Positions 7,613 to 14,843 of a stretch of DNA of 23,780 bases are shown piece by piece (the first letter of the stretch is position 1; each line of letters begins with the position of its first letter). The position numbers and the translations under genes are program-made. The notes under the pieces are model-generated. The model had not been told where the DNA came from and searched no databases. It saw nothing but the letters and a program-made list of their open reading frames with translations. The stretch spans positions 1 to 23,780 of the forward strand of contig CALGRQ010000194.1 in assembly GCA_937880795.1 (NCBI GenBank). Direction: 5' to 3'. The stretch comes from an uncultured Dyadobacter sp. GTDB taxonomy: Bacteria; Bacteroidota; Bacteroidia; Cytophagales; Spirosomataceae.

Positions 7613-8555
7613 TGACTGTTTTTTCAATAATATAGCGAGGGCGACCTTTCACCTCTTCATAAATTTTACCAATATATTCCCCTATCAATCCCAGGGCCAT
7701 CATATTGGATCCACTAAAAAAAGTAAGTGGTAACATCGTCGATGTCCAACCCGGAACGGTATACCCGATCAGGTATGAAAACATAATGTATATCACGATG
7801 GCCATCGCAATAAGAAAGTTGAACACACCAAAATAAAGCACCAATCGCATAGGAAATGTGGAAAAAGAAGTAATCCCATTCCATGCGAAAAGAAGCATTT
7901 TACTTAGTGGGTATTTTGTTTCTCCGGCTTGTCGCTCAAGACGATTATAAACCACTTTGTCGTTTCGGAAGCCAATGAGCGGTACTACGCCCCTTAGGAA
8001 AAGATTAATTTCCTTATAATTGCCTAGCTCCTTCAAAACACGGCGATCCATCAACCGAAAATCGGCGTGGTTAAAAACCACTGGAACACCCATTTTTTGC
8101 ATCACGGTATAAAAACCCTCTGCTGTTGTACGTTTAAACCAGCTATCCGAACTGCGATCTCCCCGCACACCATACACAACCATAGCACCATCGCGGTGTT
8201 TCTCGATCATGCCCGTTATGGCGTTAATATCATCCTGCAAATCTGCATCAATGGTTATAAAGCAATCGAATGCGTCGATATTGTTCTCCAAACCAGCCAT
8301 GATGGCACTTTGGTGTCCAAAATTTCGGGACAACTTCACCCCGATCACCTCAGGATCCTGAGCACTCAACGCTTCTATAATCTCCCAAGTACGATCCCGG
8401 CTTCCATCATTCACAAAGCACATTTTGCTATCGGCCGCAACCAAACCTCTGCCCTTGATGTCGTCGTAATATTGCTTTAATGAAGAATACGTTAAATGCA
8501 AAATAGCTTCCTCATTGTAGCAGGGTATTACTAAGAGCAGACGTGCTGGCTTCAT
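7605..8555 (-). CDS. GT2 family glycosyltransferase, polyprenyl-phosphate sugar synthase type (copy A)
   Basis: A second DPM1/GtrB-type enzyme, 316 residues, expected to make an undecaprenyl-phosphate-linked sugar for the GT-C-like proteins encoded immediately downstream. Motifs are PCYNE (11-15), VNDGS (48-52), LSRNFGHQ (75-82), the metal site DADLQD (103-108), a FLRGVVPLIGF element and AGETKY, followed by two C-terminal membrane helices (about 235-262 and 275-297). Compared with copy B, VDDGS is VNDGS and DGDLQDPPE is DADLQDDI, so the two may use different nucleotide sugars. It starts at the ATG at 8555, behind a TAnnTTTG element, and overlaps the next gene. No GtrA-type flippase is encoded in the window. 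Confidence 0.92.
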   Translation of the reverse strand: MKPARLLLVIPCYNEEAILHLTYSSLKQYYDDIKGRGLVAADSKMCFVNDGSRDRTWEIIEALSAQDPEVIGVKLSRNFGHQSAIMAGLENNIDAFDCFITIDADLQDDINAITGMIEKHRDGAMVVYGVRGDRSSDSWFKRTTAEGFYTVMQKMGVPVVFNHADFRLMDRRVLKELGNYKEINLFLRGVVPLIGFRNDKVVYNRLERQAGETKYPLSKMLLFAWNGITSFSTFPMRLVLYFGVFNFLIAMAIVIYIMFSYLIGYTVPGWTSTMLPLTFFSGSNMMALGLIGEYIGKIYEEVKGRPRYIIEKTVNE

Positions 8556-8579
8556 TTAGTTGTTGTTTGGTTAACGAGA

Positions 8580-8587
8580 CAAAAATA
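8580..8587 (-). promoter_or_regulatory. Candidate -7 promoter element of the GT2 (copy A) unit
   Basis: The minus strand reads TATTTTTG, an exact TAnnTTTG match about 24 bases upstream of the ATG. It is followed by TC, exactly as in front of GT2 copy B. The -33 region offers only TCTG at spacing 18, so the upstream half is weak. Confidence 0.45.
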
Positions 8588-8636
8588 GCGGTTATTATTT
8601 AATTTCAGATTTAAGGTTACATTCTCTGTCCTTACA

Positions 8637-9719
8637 TCATCTTGGCAATGTTTTATATAAAATAACTCCGATAAAGGAAAAGACAATATTGGGTAGCCAT
8701 ACGGCAACCAATGTATTGATGGTACCTGCCTCGGCCACCCCTTTGGACAAGAGGAAAAACAGGATATAGACAAACGCAAGCATAAAGCCGAGCGCAATTT
8801 GCCAACCTACGCCTTTTCTACTTTTACGTGCCGAAACAATAACCCCGATGGCCGTCAGGATTAAGATTGCAAATGGTTGGGTAAAGCGAATGTATTTTTC
8901 GATCAGGTAAACTTCTAAGCCATCGGCACCCCTGCTCTTCAGCAAATCGATATAGGCATTCAGTTCAGGTAAAGTAAAGGTTTCGAATAGGTTATAATCA
9001 CTTTCAAAATCACTAGGAGCGAGGTTAATGGTGGTGTCAATTTCTGTACCCGTTTTAATTTGCTCACCCAAACTATCCAGCGTTCGCACGTGATAATTTT
9101 GCAGAGTCCATTTATTCTTCTGGGGTTGCCAAACAATTTTCTCCGCCGAAAACTTTTGAACGAGTTTGTTCCCATTCACGGTCTCCATTGTAAACTTGTT
9201 TCCCGTTTTCGTGGAGGTATTGTAGCTTTCAAGATACGCATATACATCCGGTGCAATGGTGATATGCACATTTCGCCCACTGAAATAAAACTCGTTTTTA
9301 ACGTAGGTTTTCTCAAAGTTGTTACGAATTTTGTTGGCTAAGGGTAGCACCCACCCTACCTGCAAAAATGTGAGTATTCCCAGCACCGATGCACCCACCA
9401 TATAGGGTAACAACATACGACCAAAACTGATCCCGCTACTTAACATGGCAATGATTTCGGTACGAGCGGCGATGCGGGAAGTAAAGAAAACCGTGGCAAT
9501 AAACACCATGAGCGGACTAATGTAATTGATCCAGTAAGGAATCAGATTAAAATAGTAATCCACAATAATTTCCCGAAGCGGCGCTTTTTTATCCAAGAAA
9601 TCGTCCACCTTTTCGGTATAATCGATCATACAGATAATGAGCACGATCACGAATGCCACAAAAAGGTAGGTAATCAGGAAATTTTTGATCAGGTAACGAT
9701 CCAGAATTTTTAATCTCAT
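8637..9719 (-). CDS. LptF/LptG family lipopolysaccharide export permease
   Basis: Inner-membrane permease of the YjgP/YjgQ (LptF/LptG) family, which with the LptB ATPase extracts lipopolysaccharide from the inner membrane and passes it to the LptC-LptA-LptD bridge. The 360 residues (usual 355-390) show the family layout: three N-terminal helices (about 15-35, 60-85, 105-130), a periplasmic beta-jellyroll region (about 140-265), and three C-terminal helices (275-355). The N-terminus MRLKILDRYLIKNFL and ARTEIIAMLSSGISF in the first cytoplasmic loop are typical. The sequence does not clearly separate LptF from LptG, so no symbol is given. It lies 13 bp behind mntR, so it is probably read through from the mntR promoter, an unexpected link between metal regulation and envelope assembly. 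Confidence 0.9.
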   Translation of the reverse strand: MRLKILDRYLIKNFLITYLFVAFVIVLIICMIDYTEKVDDFLDKKAPLREIIVDYYFNLIPYWINYISPLMVFIATVFFTSRIAARTEIIAMLSSGISFGRMLLPYMVGASVLGILTFLQVGWVLPLANKIRNNFEKTYVKNEFYFSGRNVHITIAPDVYAYLESYNTSTKTGNKFTMETVNGNKLVQKFSAEKIVWQPQKNKWTLQNYHVRTLDSLGEQIKTGTEIDTTINLAPSDFESDYNLFETFTLPELNAYIDLLKSRGADGLEVYLIEKYIRFTQPFAILILTAIGVIVSARKSRKGVGWQIALGFMLAFVYILFFLLSKGVAEAGTINTLVAVWLPNIVFSFIGVILYKTLPR

Positions 9720-9732
9720 GGCAAATTAAGTC

Positions 9733-10395
9733 TCATCGGCGCTGAACAAGTAAATTTTTGGATACCTCAAGACTAATGAACAACGAATTTGAGCCATTGA
9801 TCCGTACAGAAGCCGACTTGTCATAGTCGTTAATTTCTGTTATTTCTAACACACACCCCAGTGTAATGCCCGAGCGATCCAGATGTTGCAGAAACGATGG
9901 CGCATGATCGAGTACCCCCATCATCAATACTTTCTCTCCCACTCCTACGTCGGTTAATATCAAATAATCGGGTTCTGTAAGATTTCCCTTTGCATCCGGA
10001 ATAGGGTCACCGTGTGGGTCAAAGCGCGGATGCCCCAAAAATGAATCCAGCCTTTCTACCAACTCCTTAGATGCTATATGTTCCAGTTCTTCCGCAATTT
10101 CATGCACCTCATCCCAGCCAAAACCCAGTTTTTCGACCAGAAAAACTTCCCACAGTCTATGCTTGCGGATCACACTAATTGCCACTTTCTCCCCGGATTC
10201 GGTGAGCCTTACTCCTTGATATTTTTTATAATGTATTAGTCCCTTATCGGCCAACTTTCGAAGCATGTCAGTCACCGATGCTGCCCTGGTAGAGGTGCTC
10301 TCGGCAAGCGCGTTGGTAGTTACCTCCAAGCCTTCTCGGCCCGATAAAGCGTGAATGATTTTTAAATAATTTTCCTCAGTGAACGAATTCTGCAT
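9733..10395 (-). CDS. mntR: DtxR-family manganese-responsive repressor MntR
   Basis: Metal-dependent DNA-binding repressor of the DtxR/MntR family, 220 residues: winged helix-turn-helix (about 5-65), dimerisation and metal domain (about 66-140), and a C-terminal FeoA/SH3-like domain (about 145-220). Numbering falls in register with DtxR over the metal sites: His79, Glu83 and His98 match the ancillary site, and Glu102, Glu105 and His106 match the primary site. DtxR has Cys102 where this protein has Glu, the state of the manganese-sensing MntR branch. The residue aligned with DtxR Met10/MntR Asp8 appears to be Asn9. LGHPRFDPHGDPIP is a DtxR hallmark. Divergence from mntH and two palindromes in the shared intergenic region support manganese rather than iron sensing. 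With enough Mn(II) it should repress mntH and probably itself. Confidence 0.9.
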   Translation of the reverse strand: MQNSFTEENYLKIIHALSGREGLEVTTNALAESTSTRAASVTDMLRKLADKGLIHYKKYQGVRLTESGEKVAISVIRKHRLWEVFLVEKLGFGWDEVHEIAEELEHIASKELVERLDSFLGHPRFDPHGDPIPDAKGNLTEPDYLILTDVGVGEKVLMMGVLDHAPSFLQHLDRSGITLGCVLEITEINDYDKSASVRINGSNSLFISLEVSKNLLVQRR

Positions 10396-10416
10396 AATAT
10401 CGAATTTTAGCCTCGG

Positions 10417-10432
10417 TTTTGCCTAGCCAAAA
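10417..10432. promoter_or_regulatory. Candidate MntR box upstream of mntR
   Basis: TTTTGCCTAGCCAAAA is a palindrome with 14 of 16 positions symmetric, ending 21 bases before the mntR start codon. It matches the second box (10533-10548) at 12 of 16 positions and has the TnAGGnTAnCCTnA-like look of DtxR-family operators. Its location suggests autoregulation, possibly by blocking a weak mntR promoter whose -7 may be at about 10434-10442. Confidence 0.6.
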
Positions 10433-10532
10433 GAAATTCTAAAGTTTAATCGCCTTCACTGCCCAAAATTGGAGCAAGTGTATCAAAAGTGTAATTGGCA
10501 AAAGTACAATTTTCAAATCATAATTAAAAAAA

Positions 10533-10548
10533 TTTAGACTACCCTAAA
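10533..10548. promoter_or_regulatory. Candidate MntR box upstream of mntH
   Basis: TTTAGACTACCCTAAA has symmetric arms (TTTAG/CTAAA) around a central TA. It lies 60 bases before the mntH start and 20 bases upstream of a TAnnTTTG -7 element, so it covers the place where the -33 element should be. Occupancy by MntR would block the polymerase. Confidence 0.65.
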
Positions 10549-10568
10549 AATAGATTTAAATTATTATA

Positions 10569-10576
10569 TATATTTG
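10569..10576 (+). promoter_or_regulatory. Candidate -7 promoter element of mntH
   Basis: TATATTTG is an exact TAnnTTTG match. Transcription would start near 10582, giving a leader of about 26 bases. No TTG-type -33 element is seen; that position overlaps the upstream MntR box. Confidence 0.5.
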
Positions 10577-10608
10577 TTTTCAATAAATTGAAATCGTTGC
10601 ATTCGTAG

Positions 10609-11961
10609 ATGTTTGGAAATTTTAGATCAAAAGATACATCGGCCAATCATGGCGATAAACCTGAGTTGCTAGCGTCGCTTCCGGAAGTACACTCGTCTAT
10701 TGCGGTACCGGAAGGCGCTGGTTTCTGGAAAAAGATGATGGCCTTTACCGGACCCGGGCTCCTGGTTGCAGTGGGCTATATAGACCCGGGAAACTGGGCA
10801 ACAGACATTGAGGGTGGTTCCAGATATGGTTACACACTTCTTTCTGTTATTTTGATCTCAAATATTTTTGCAATGCTTTTGCAGCATTTGTCATTAAAGC
10901 TAGGCATTGCTACGGGTCGGGATTTAGCACAGGCTTGCCGCGATTACTACACCCGTCCGGTGTCTTTCCTGCTTTGGATTCTGGCAGAAATCGCTATTGC
11001 CGCTACCGATCTTGCCGAAGTGATAGGCTCCGCCATCGCTTTAAACCTGCTTTTTGGACTACCGCTACCCGTTGGAGTTATTTTTACGGCACTTGATGTA
11101 TTATTGGTGCTTTACTTTCAGCAAAAAGGATTTCGTATCATTGAAAGTATCGTTGCCTCACTCATGGGGCTGATACTTCTGTGCTTTGCTTATGAAATGT
11201 TTGTGTCGCAGCCTTCGGTTGCCAAAATGCTGGGCGGTCTGATCCCAAAAACTGAAATCGTTACAGATCCCGGCATGTTGTATATAGCCATTGGGATATT
11301 GGGCGCAACGGTTATGCCGCATAACCTATACCTTCATTCGAGCATTGTTCAAACCCGAAATTTCAATAAGGATTACGACGGAAAAAAATCGGCCATCAAA
11401 TTTGCAACCATTGATTCAACGGTGTCGCTAGGGCTCGCATTTTTCATCAATGGTTCCATCCTCATATTGGCAGCTGCCGCATTTCACAACAACGGACACT
11501 TCGCCATAGCCGATATTACAGATGCTTACCACCTCCTCGACCCAGTGTTAGGAGTAAGTTTGGCTAGTGTATTTTTTGCACTCGCCCTACTTGCCTCAGG
11601 CCAAAGCTCTACGCTAACGGGCACTCTGGCAGGCCAAATTGTGATGGAGGGCTTCCTGAACATCCGGCTTAAACCTTGGTTACGACGCTTACTAACCCGT
11701 GGTATTGCCATTATTCCTGCCCTGGTGGTTGCGATCATGTATGGCGAAAGAGGTACAGCGGAACTTCTTGTATTGAGCCAGGTTATCCTGTCGCTTCAAT
11801 TAAGCTTTGCCGTGGTTCCACTTGTTTTCTTAACCTCGAAAAAGGCTATAATGGGCCGTTTTGTAAACTCTGAGATACTGCGTGTTATAAGCTGGATCAT
11901 CTCCCTGGTGATCATCGGCTTAAATATTTTCCTACTCTACCAAACTTTTTTTGTTGACTAA
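10609..11961 (+). CDS. mntH: NRAMP-family manganese transporter MntH
   Basis: Proton-coupled divalent metal importer of the NRAMP family in the inner membrane, taking up Mn(II) and to a lesser degree Fe(II). The 450 residues form about eleven helices after a polar N-terminal tail of about 40 residues. The two unwound metal-binding helices are clear: DPGNW (59-63) in helix 1 with Asp59 and Asn62, and VMPHN (235-239) in helix 6 with Met236. The methionine is the selectivity residue against Ca and Mg. The neighbouring LYLHSSIVQTR is also typical. The ATG at 10609 follows a candidate promoter by about 33 bases. It is divergent from mntR with two candidate operators between. The kup gene follows after 88 bp with no terminator between, so partial read-through is possible. 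Confidence 0.95.
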   Translation: MFGNFRSKDTSANHGDKPELLASLPEVHSSIAVPEGAGFWKKMMAFTGPGLLVAVGYIDPGNWATDIEGGSRYGYTLLSVILISNIFAMLLQHLSLKLGIATGRDLAQACRDYYTRPVSFLLWILAEIAIAATDLAEVIGSAIALNLLFGLPLPVGVIFTALDVLLVLYFQQKGFRIIESIVASLMGLILLCFAYEMFVSQPSVAKMLGGLIPKTEIVTDPGMLYIAIGILGATVMPHNLYLHSSIVQTRNFNKDYDGKKSAIKFATIDSTVSLGLAFFINGSILILAAAAFHNNGHFAIADITDAYHLLDPVLGVSLASVFFALALLASGQSSTLTGTLAGQIVMEGFLNIRLKPWLRRLLTRGIAIIPALVVAIMYGERGTAELLVLSQVILSLQLSFAVVPLVFLTSKKAIMGRFVNSEILRVISWIISLVIIGLNIFLLYQTFFVD

Positions 11962-12049
11962 AACAATCTAAAGATATTAATTTTCGTTTGGGCTGCTTAT
12001 TGTTTGCTTGCGGTTTCCTACCTTTCGCCGATTTTTTTAAAAATGGCGA

Positions 12050-13996
12050 ATGGAATCAAAGCATAATCTAGACAAAATCTCTGCCGCTGGCATACTTGTC
12101 GCATTTGGTATCATATACGGGGACATTGGAACTTCGCCCCTTTATGTAATGCAGGCTATTCTCTTAAATGAAGTCATCACCAATGAAATCATTTACGGGG
12201 CTATATCTTGTATTTTCTGGACATTAACTCTCCAAACCACCGTTAAATACGTTATACTAATTCTTCGGGCTGACAACCGGGGAGAAGGGGGGATTTTTGC
12301 CTTATATGCGCTCGTCCGAAAACATGCCAAATGGCTGACTGTCCCCGCCGTGATTGGTGGAAGTACGCTTTTGGCTGATGGTATTATTACCCCACCAATT
12401 TCCGTGTCTTCGGCGGTAGAAGGTTTGCAGTTGATATACCCCAACATTCAAATTATTCCCATCGTCATTTCCATTCTCACATTAATATTTGTGATTCAGG
12501 CATTTGGAACCAAAGTAGTGGGTCGGGCATTCGGGCCCATTATGGTAACTTGGTTTCTGATGTTGGGTACCTTGGGGCTTTTCCAGGTGTTGAAACACCC
12601 AGAAATCCTTAAAGCATTCAATCCCATGTACGGTATTGACTTGCTCACGAAGCACCCTGGTGGATTCTGGATGTTGGGAGCGGTTTTCCTTTGTACCACA
12701 GGAGCAGAAGCACTTTATTCTGATCTGGGACATTGCGGTAGAGAGAATATCAGAATCAGTTGGATTTTCGTAAAGATTTGCCTTTTGCTCAACTACTTTG
12801 GACAAGGCGCATGGCTGATTACAGAGCTTGGAAACCAACTAGAAGGTCGTAAACCTTTCTACGAAATTATGCCTGACTGGTGGTTACTTCCCGGGGTTGT
12901 CATTGCCACTATGGCGGCTATCATTGCGAGCCAGGCCGTTATCACAGGATCATTTACCTTAATTTCGGAAGCCATTCGGCTTAATTTTTGGCCAAAAGTA
13001 CGTTTGGTTTACCCTAGTGATCAAAAGGGACAGCTATATGTACCGAGTATCAACTGGTTGCTGTGGCTAGGCTGTACCGGTGTGGTGCTGTATTTCGAAA
13101 AATCTTCAAATATGGAGGCCGCTTACGGACTGGCCATCACGCTTACAATGATCATGACCACGATCCTGTTCTCGTATTACCTCTATATGAAACGGGTGAA
13201 TCTTTACATTGTAATCGCATTTATGCTCCTTTACCTTTTCATAGAAGGAATGTTCCTGGGCGCGAACCTATTAAAATTCACACATGGAGGTTGGTTCACG
13301 ATTTTGGTAGGCGCTATTGTAGCTGGATTGATGACCGTTTGGTTAAAAGCATTTTACATTAAACTCCGTCTTACGGAGTATACCAAACTGGATAAATTTG
13401 TTCCGGCACTGAATGAACTTAGTCGAGACATCAGTATTCCTAAATATGCTACGCATTTGGTGTTTATGACGAATGCTTCGCGCGCCAGCGAAATTGAAAC
13501 CAAGGTAATCTACTCTATTTTCCAAAAAAGGCCTAAACGTGCCGATATATACTGGTTCCTACACGTGGATACCACGGATGATCCGTATACAATGGAATAT
13601 AAGGTAATTGCCGATGATGATGACGAAGACAATGTCATCAAAATCAACTTCCGACTTGGATTCCGTGTTGAGCAGCGTATCAACCTGTTTTTCAGAAAGG
13701 TGGTAGAAGATATGGTGATGAACAAAGAGGTGGACATCACGAGCCGATATGAGTCACTAAACCGTCAGAATATTACAGGGGATTTCCGGTTTGTAGTATT
13801 GGAACGTTTCTTATCGTTCGAAAATGACCTTCCATTCTTTGAACAAATGGTCATGAAAACCTACTTCTTCGTGAAGGACTTTACCACACCGGAAGATAAA
13901 TGGTTTGGCTTGGACAGCAGCTCGGTAAAAATTGAAAAAGTACCGCTCATTATCAGACCCGTCGAAAATATTAAGTTGCGACGTGTATACAGCTAA
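12050..13996 (+). CDS. kup: KUP/HAK/KT-family potassium uptake protein
   Basis: Proton-coupled K+ importer of the KUP family in the inner membrane. The 648 residues (E. coli Kup is 622) begin with the signature YGDIGTSPLYVMQ (23-35), then LRADNRGEGGIFALYAL (helix 2-3 region), LADGIITPPISV, GAVFLCTTGAEALYSDLGH and GSFTLISEAIRL. About twelve helices extend to residue 450, followed by a cytoplasmic domain of about 190 residues. The start is the ATG at 12050; an ATG 7 bases upstream is in another frame and stops after seven codons. An acidic run DDDDEDN lies near residue 525 in the C-terminal domain. It sits 88 bp behind mntH on the same strand and ends at a strong hairpin terminator 17 bp after the stop. 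No c-di-AMP riboswitch-like structure is apparent in the short leader. Confidence 0.95.
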   Translation: MESKHNLDKISAAGILVAFGIIYGDIGTSPLYVMQAILLNEVITNEIIYGAISCIFWTLTLQTTVKYVILILRADNRGEGGIFALYALVRKHAKWLTVPAVIGGSTLLADGIITPPISVSSAVEGLQLIYPNIQIIPIVISILTLIFVIQAFGTKVVGRAFGPIMVTWFLMLGTLGLFQVLKHPEILKAFNPMYGIDLLTKHPGGFWMLGAVFLCTTGAEALYSDLGHCGRENIRISWIFVKICLLLNYFGQGAWLITELGNQLEGRKPFYEIMPDWWLLPGVVIATMAAIIASQAVITGSFTLISEAIRLNFWPKVRLVYPSDQKGQLYVPSINWLLWLGCTGVVLYFEKSSNMEAAYGLAITLTMIMTTILFSYYLYMKRVNLYIVIAFMLLYLFIEGMFLGANLLKFTHGGWFTILVGAIVAGLMTVWLKAFYIKLRLTEYTKLDKFVPALNELSRDISIPKYATHLVFMTNASRASEIETKVIYSIFQKRPKRADIYWFLHVDTTDDPYTMEYKVIADDDDEDNVIKINFRLGFRVEQRINLFFRKVVEDMVMNKEVDITSRYESLNRQNITGDFRFVVLERFLSFENDLPFFEQMVMKTYFFVKDFTTPEDKWFGLDSSSVKIEKVPLIIRPVENIKLRRVYS

Positions 13997-14012
13997 ACAC
14001 TGTGACTATACG

Positions 14013-14054
14013 AAAATGCCCTCCTTACAATGCTTGTAGAGAGGGCATTTTTTA
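14013..14054 (+). terminator. Rho-independent terminator between kup and the phosphoribosyltransferase gene
   Basis: AAAATGCCCTC (14013-14023) pairs perfectly with GAGGGCATTTT (14041-14051). An inner TACAA/TTGTA stem closes on a TGC loop, and a T-run follows on the plus strand. The A-run on the left flank gives four T residues on the minus strand, so it may also serve the convergent gene that ends at 14077. Confidence 0.88.
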
Positions 14055-14076
14055 TTTGATCATCCACATGAGATCT

Positions 14077-14595
14077 TTATTTCAAATATACACCTTCCTC
14101 ATGCTGCGTACTTAATACCACTTGAACATGTTCACTAATGGTCGTACTTAGCGCATAACCTACATAATCCGCATGTACAGGAAACAAATGGTGGCTCCGG
14201 TCCACAATAACCGCCACTTGAACTTTCTTCATACGAACTTTCAAGAAGGGTTCCAAAGCAAAAGCTAGCGTGCGACCGGTATTCAACACATCATCCGTAA
14301 CCACCACTACACGATCTTCAACCACAATTTCTCTATCAAATTCAATCGGGCTCTGATGTTTCAATTGCTTATCAAACCGAAGTTCAATTAAATCAACCTG
14401 GAGTGGTGAAATGCTTTGAAGTTCACTGGCGAGTCGTTTTGCAAACTCATATCCTTCTCCTGCAATACCTGCAAGTATCAAGCCACTTTCCTCAAAATTC
14501 TGCTCGTAAATTTCAAATGCTATGCGGCGGATCTTCTGATTGGTCTGGTGTGAGCTAAGTATCTGGCGCTGTAAAGTATTGTTCTTGTCCGTCAT
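14077..14595 (-). CDS. PyrR-like phosphoribosyltransferase
   Basis: Type I phosphoribosyltransferase fold, 172 residues. The PRPP-binding loop is VVVVTDDVLNTGRT (96-109) with the paired Asp101-Asp102 and TGRT. LAGIAGEGYEFAKRLA (41-56) matches the N-terminal PRTase strand and helix. DRSHHLFPVHADYVGYALST (132-151) aligns with the PyrR pattern DRGHRELPIxxDyVG. PyrR enzymes have uracil phosphoribosyltransferase activity and some also bind pyr mRNA. Against a full PyrR call, the canonical TxYRDD segment after strand 2 is not visible (it reads ELRFDKQLKH), and no pyr genes are nearby. It is convergent with kup and shares its terminator. The upstream 122 bases are AT-rich without an exact -7 match. 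The best description is a PyrR-family protein of uncertain substrate. Confidence 0.8.
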   Translation of the reverse strand: MTDKNNTLQRQILSSHQTNQKIRRIAFEIYEQNFEESGLILAGIAGEGYEFAKRLASELQSISPLQVDLIELRFDKQLKHQSPIEFDREIVVEDRVVVVTDDVLNTGRTLAFALEPFLKVRMKKVQVAVIVDRSHHLFPVHADYVGYALSTTISEHVQVVLSTQHEEGVYLK

Positions 14596-14717
14596 ATAAT
14601 TAAAAGTCTGCCGGTAAATTTAAGCAGGAGAATATACTTTTCGTCACAAGATTAAAATAATTATATTTTTATTATATATATTTCAAATATCAAAACCCTT
14701 AAACAGCCTCACTGGTT

Positions 14718-14843
14718 ATGAAAACTATACTGATTCTTATTCAAATCGTATTAATCTCCATTGGCGGCTATATGACTTATCTGATTATACGGTTGCTGAA
14801 TCTGTCAATCAAAGCATTGCAGAAGTATCTTAGTCAGGATTAA
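14718..14843 (+). CDS. 41-residue single-helix membrane mini-protein (candidate)
   Basis: A 41-codon frame from ATG at 14718 to TAA at 14843. It encodes Met-Lys followed by an unbroken hydrophobic stretch at about residues 4-25 containing a GGY turn, then a short basic tail (RLLNLSIKALQKYLSQD) that could be an amphipathic helix. It sits alone on the plus strand between two minus-strand genes, and its stop overlaps that of the amidotransferase gene by 4 bases. Upstream is an AT-rich tract with TATATTTC (one mismatch to TAnnTTTG) at about 14684-14691. Its composition is better than a chance frame, but its small size leaves real doubt. Function unknown; single-helix proteins of this kind often bind larger membrane complexes. 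Confidence 0.45.
   Translation: MKTILILIQIVLISIGGYMTYLIIRLLNLSIKALQKYLSQD

Noticed and set aside
8552..8797. An 81-codon minus-strand frame overlapping the end of the LptF/LptG-family gene.
   Set aside because: It overlaps a conserved membrane helix in another frame, and its sequence is low quality with no recognisable feature.
12043..12066. Seven-codon upstream frame (ATG GCG ... TAA) overlapping the kup start.
   Set aside because: Too short to judge and probably a by-product of the sequence before the real ATG at 12050. A coupling role is possible but there is no supporting signal.
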